From contig RMBW01000245.1 of assembly GCA_004009845.1 (NCBI GenBank), positions 1 to 20,319 on the forward strand: DNA of 20,319 bases, read 5' to 3'. The notes under the pieces were generated by a model. It was not told the origin of the DNA, searched no databases, and worked only from the letters and a program-made list of their open reading frames with translations. The first letter of the stretch is position 1, and every line of letters starts with the position of its first letter. Positions 16,644 through 20,319 of the stretch are shown piece by piece. The position numbers and the translations under genes are program-made. Source of the DNA: Davidsoniella eucalypti. Taxonomy: Eukaryota > Ascomycota > Sordariomycetes > Microascales > Ceratocystidaceae.

Positions 16644-18957
16644 TTTCAAGCTTCCAATACAAGTTATCAGCTACATATGAAGCAAGGGTGTTCTATGTAT
16701 GGAGTTCGAGATCTATCCACTGTAGATCGGGCCATTATCACTCGACTAGATTCTAGAAATTACATGGTATTTCATCTGTTCAGACAATAGAGAAATCTTA
16801 TTGTCAGAAAGAATATAATCATCATGATTACCTGGATCACAATGTGGAGATGGTGGCGAGTTGAAGTGGAATCATAATTATCAACTATAAAGAAAATATG
16901 GGAAATATGGCAATCGAACTGTATCTTTTTTTTATGTCTCATGTTATTTGTATTGATATACCAAGTATCATATGACTAAAACTTGATATCTTCTACATGT
17001 TATGTATAAATACTGTTGTTGTGGCGTGGAAGCTGAACTAATAAACGAAGATATGATTCTGGCATCAACTATGAAAGACGATACCAAGGAGAAGAAGGTT
17101 GCTTTTTTCTACAGTCGATAGGACAATTACACAACATATTCTGTGAAATGATGACTGTCTTTGAAGTTTATCTAGCTATGAATGAAAATTCCCAACTTTG
17201 TACAACCCGAGTCTAGTTACAGTTGTCTACAATTGCCTAAGTCTTGAATGCCATATCCATGAGCTAAAGTCTTTCATGCAAAGGATGCAGTAATAACACG
17301 ATTACAAAGGTTTCGAATGGCAAAAAAGTTATATAATGCATGCTGTCAATGCTATCTGTCAACTGCTTGCCTCGGCGATAGTAGAGAGCAAGACCGAAAT
17401 ACTTATTTACCCTTTTCACATGGAAATCTGTAGATATATAACTCAAGTTGAACCTCATATAGACTAAGCGTTAGTCCTTCTCGTATGTTTTTAGTAACGT
17501 TAAGTATTTTGTTTCAGTGATAATTGACGACTTACGTTTCATTGCAAGTGTCTAATGACTATATAGACATTTTTTGAGCTTAACACGTATGTTCATCAGT
17601 TGTTGTTGTGTGGTTGTAGTTCACCTTAGAGCTCTATAAATATTGTTTATTTCGCTTGTATATAGCTGCTCTATATGCCGGTATCACACATTATTGAAAG
17701 ACAATACGGGAGAAAATCAGAGCACATATATAATGATAGATATAGTGATTAGGAATTGAGTTGCTCTTGGAACTAATATATTACTGTAGTTGTATATACA
17801 ATCGTCTTCTCTTGACTCCTCAGTTAAAACAATAATATGGCCACCTTTATATAGAATACTATGCTACCTTGTATTGATGAATTTGCAAAGGTATTTAACA
17901 GTGTGGCTTGAATCATAGAAGTTCGCGAAAGTTTCATTGTGCATTTGATACAATATTGATGATGTAATGTATACCAGCAGTAGACAATGTTAGTATCATT
18001 ATGTATCATAACCTTTCAGGTTCTACCAACTGCAAAAATGTCCACCTTGAACATTAAGAGGCACTATAGAATAATACGACTTGTATTCACTATGCCAGTA
18101 GTCATAGCTAGCTATATACCCTACTATAAAATAATGTATATGGCTAGGTTTCTAGCAACTCTACGTTCTACTTAGTGATATCAGAAGGCCTCACTTTTAT
18201 TATCGACACAATTTTGACACCAGACAGTGAAGTGAGTATGTGACAAATATTTCGATCACTTGCCAAACTCTGCAATGATAATATCAAAATACTTGATACA
18301 CTTGATGTTCCTAAATCAACTTCTATTTGATCGTAAGCCATCTCTAAACTCAAAGATAGGTTGACTTCTCTCAATCCCTCATCCTTCAATTTCAATTATA
18401 AACAACCCACGGCTTGAGAAAATGGGTTTTAGGTCATTTGATCATGACGATTTATAAACCGGGGGCAAGCTAAACAGACACTCCTGCCACAGAACAAATG
18501 AACAAACTACAGAATCATTACGTATTGGTAATCAAATGAGAAAGGGCCACCTTGTCACAGCTAACCAAAAGATCTCTTGATATCGGTAATAACAGTTCAG
18601 CTTGTTTTAGCTCTTAGCTTTGGATCCTTTCTCTTTTTCATGTTAGAAAAAGAGTTTAAGTCTACTTGAGGATTTCAAAAAAGCTCAATTATAATTCAAG
18701 TACCGCAATTGACTAGATAAATCAAGTATATTCTGCAGGCAGGATGCAAATATACATAATTTTCTAAACCTGAGTACTAATTAGTATAAATGTCTCTGGA
18801 ATTTTCTATATCGTCATCATGGTTATGCCGTTCATCAGGGTTGGGTCTTCACACCGAGCTCGCTCACCGCTACGGTCGTGTGTATTTATCAAAGTTGAAA
18901 CAATAATTCCTCATCACCAATTATCACCCCTTCGGTCTTATCACCTCTATCCTAATA
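16586..18957 (+). repeat. Large dispersed repeat, copy B (2.4 kb)
   Basis: Direct copy of 7839-10006, starting at the same ACATACCGAGTAC landmark and ending at the same CCTAATA. It carries about 210 bases absent from copy A (about 18142-18353), in which a 75-codon minus-strand frame (18168-18395, GLREVNLSLSLEMAYDQIEV) lies; that frame is unrecognised. It lacks the right inverted arm present at 8579-8623. A remnant of the frame at 8237-8407 is at 17002-17121. Sequence beyond 18957 does not match that beyond copy A. Confidence 0.85.
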
Positions 18958-19560
18958 ATTCTCTATGGAAATTGAGGCAAACTTGGTATCAAGAACAATG
19001 CAACCTCATTTGTTACTGGAACCATTATTGAGTAACTGTATAATAATGCTATCTACACGGTATTTTAGCAGTAACAGGTACGTCTGGGCTATGGATGGTT
19101 TGTCGACATGTTACCAACAGGAAAACTATTGCCTTATTTGTCTGCAAGCTACAGAATCTTGGGTTATATCAGCAACTATTGCATTCTCTCAGCCTACATC
19201 AAGCTTATGTGAGACATCGGATAGTGTATTCGAGCCACGTATATATACTAGGTCAGAATATAGGTCCAATAGATTTCATTAGGTCACACTCTTGTTATGG
19301 TGAGGGCTTATTCCTTCATATACATTAGATTTAGCTAAGCTATGCTGGAAGTCGGTGATAAGAATTTAGGCCCCAACTTTTACTTTGGTTGTTCTTGTAG
19401 CGCAGTAGTCTACAACTAGTACAGTCTCTTAGCTCGCGATGGAAGGGAGGGGAGAGGGGGTATTGCATTAGTCAAGTCCGGGCACGAATTAGAACATCAC
19501 CATCATGAGAATCTGTATAAGCATTGAGCCTTTATCTTTGACGATCTACGACGAGAACGA
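18958..19560. other. Unique spacer with an unsupported 105-codon frame
   Basis: An ATG at 18965 opens 105 codons to 19282, starting almost exactly where repeat copy B ends; its sequence has no recognised motif, and an overlapping frame at 19095-19328 is equally plausible, so neither is called as a gene. A G-rich stretch (GGGAGGGGAGAGGGGG) is at 19445-19460. Confidence 0.4.
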
Positions 19561-19882
19561 GGCTTGAAAAGATAGAAGTATAAAAGTATATTCAAAGGTT
19601 GAAGAAGATAGAGAGGAAAAGGAAAGAACTAGACAAGAATAAGACGGCCTCCTTATGTAAAGGTAAACGGCTGTGGTATCTACCACAGTCAACAATAATG
19701 GGTCCTAGATCCTTTCATTATCACACTGAAGAACTCTTTTGATTTCTTTCTTCATTACATCATTCCATAACAACATCTCTCTAACATTCTCTTCTTACTT
19801 CCGACTTTCTTTCATTTTACAACTTCAACTTCAACTTCATCTACTCTCTTTTCACTCTACTATCAACAACTTATCTTTCAAA
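19561..19882 (+). promoter_or_regulatory. Presumed promoter and pyrimidine-rich leader of the dioxygenase-like gene
   Basis: A TATAAAAG box is at 19579-19586. A perfect inverted repeat, CTGTGGTA/TACCACAG with a TC spacer (19671-19688), lies 195 bases before the ATG and could be a dimeric-factor site. From 19735 the sequence is CT-rich, with repeated ACTTCA words, typical of fungal leaders, up to TCAAAATGG at the start. Confidence 0.45.
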
Positions 19883-20319
19883 ATGGTCTTCGTTCACAAC
19901 ATCATCGCTACTCTGGATGTCGCGGCCTCTCTGGCTAACGCTCACCTTGGCCTCAGCATCGTATAGGAGGCTCTTGAGCGCCGTGATTACCTCTCCAATA
20001 CTAAGCGTTATTCTCACTACTGAGACCTCAAGGCTCTTGATGTCACGCCGTACGCTAAACATGAGATCGAAAGGTGATTTCTGACTTCTGTCCTGACTAC
20101 CAATCACAACAAGACCTCTGAGAGTTACACTCTTAACACTGACGCTTCCACTCTCTTTGCTGGTACAACATCCTGACCTCAGGAGTCACTCAGGGTCCTT
20201 ACTGTAAGTTTTCTCTATACATTTGATCTATCAGCTTTTGTTCTAGTTTACTATTTCCAATGTTGCTGGAGAGTATGTCTGTGAAGACATCTCCAAGACC
20301 CAAGAGGGTGTTGATTTGC
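19883..20319 (+). pseudogene. Intradiol-dioxygenase-like secreted protein, 5' part, broken
   Basis: From ATG 19883 the frame encodes a signal-peptide-like start (MVFVHNIIATL, then AASLANAH), and then ALERRDYLSNTKR, a region TTNHNKTSESYTLNTDAST, and LFAGTTS. After a frame change it gives TQGPY (20188-20202) and, beyond an intron-like GTAAG at 20204, VAGEYVCEDISKTQEGVDL to the window edge. These blocks and their order match the N-terminal region of secreted fungal proteins of the intradiol ring-cleavage dioxygenase fold (aromatic-ring opening; T-Q-G-P-Y-x-V-x-G-E-x-x-R-x-D-I is the family landmark). In-frame stops are at 19964 (TAG), 20021, 20075 and 20174 (TGA), an internal stretch is shortened, and the intron acceptor that would restore frame is missing (CTAG at 20246 gives the wrong frame). 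The iron-binding Tyr/His residues lie beyond the window. Confidence 0.65.

Noticed and set aside
7839..18957. Copies A and B as the two LTRs of one 11 kb retrotransposon
   Set aside because: They are direct repeats 6.6 kb apart, but lack TG...CA ends and target duplications, no primer-binding site or polypurine tract was seen, and the interior has no gag or pol.

Overview
The window looks like a filamentous ascomycete (Pezizomycotina), most likely a repeat-rich accessory compartment. The eukaryotic fungal signs are short introns with GTAAGT donors, CTAAC-type branch sites and YAG acceptors in a permease gene, a fungal-specific transcription-factor domain, a pogo/Fot1-type DNA transposon, pyrimidine-rich leaders and long AT-rich spacers. 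No bacterial-type features, rRNA or complete tRNA gene were seen. Almost every recognisable gene is broken, so this reads as a decaying neighbourhood.

Layout. 1-743 (minus) is the 5' part of an unidentified gene that runs off the left edge and carries one apparent frameshift. Upstream of it, 832-910 holds a sequence that recurs at 12673-12753. 1877-4144 (plus) is a six-exon-scale amino-acid permease (YAT family) whose splice sites are all intact but whose frame is shifted by three separate single-base losses. 4508-4951 is an orphan open frame. 5230-5714 (plus) and 5617-6150 (minus) are the C-terminal and N-terminal parts of a fungal-specific transcription-factor domain lying on opposite strands. 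7086-7358 and 7483-7941 (minus) are decayed coding fragments.

7839-10006 and 16586-18957 are two diverged direct copies of a 2.2-2.4 kb AT-rich sequence I cannot classify. Copy A ends exactly where a 1.09 kb pogo-like transposon (10007-11100) begins. That transposon has perfect 30-bp terminal inverted repeats, an N-terminal DNA-binding region and a C-terminal zinc knuckle, but its catalytic DDE core is deleted. Between the copies lie a diverged pair of coding-derived repeats (11832-12038, 12949-13125), a possible non-autonomous Helitron-like element on the minus strand (12174-12749), homopolymer and T-rich tracts, and a small MITE-like element (14913-15060). At the right edge, 19883-20319 is the start of a secreted intradiol-dioxygenase-like gene with several stops and a broken frame.

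The genes do not form a pathway or cluster. The most interesting thread is mobile DNA: the shared end sequence at 832-910 and 12673-12753 plus the hairpin-and-CTAG end at 12174 suggest a Helitron-like family for which the gene at 1-743 could be cargo or part of the autonomous copy. Several nonsense codons (10543, 19964) are explained by C-to-T change at CpA, as expected of repeat-induced point mutation, but this was judged by eye.
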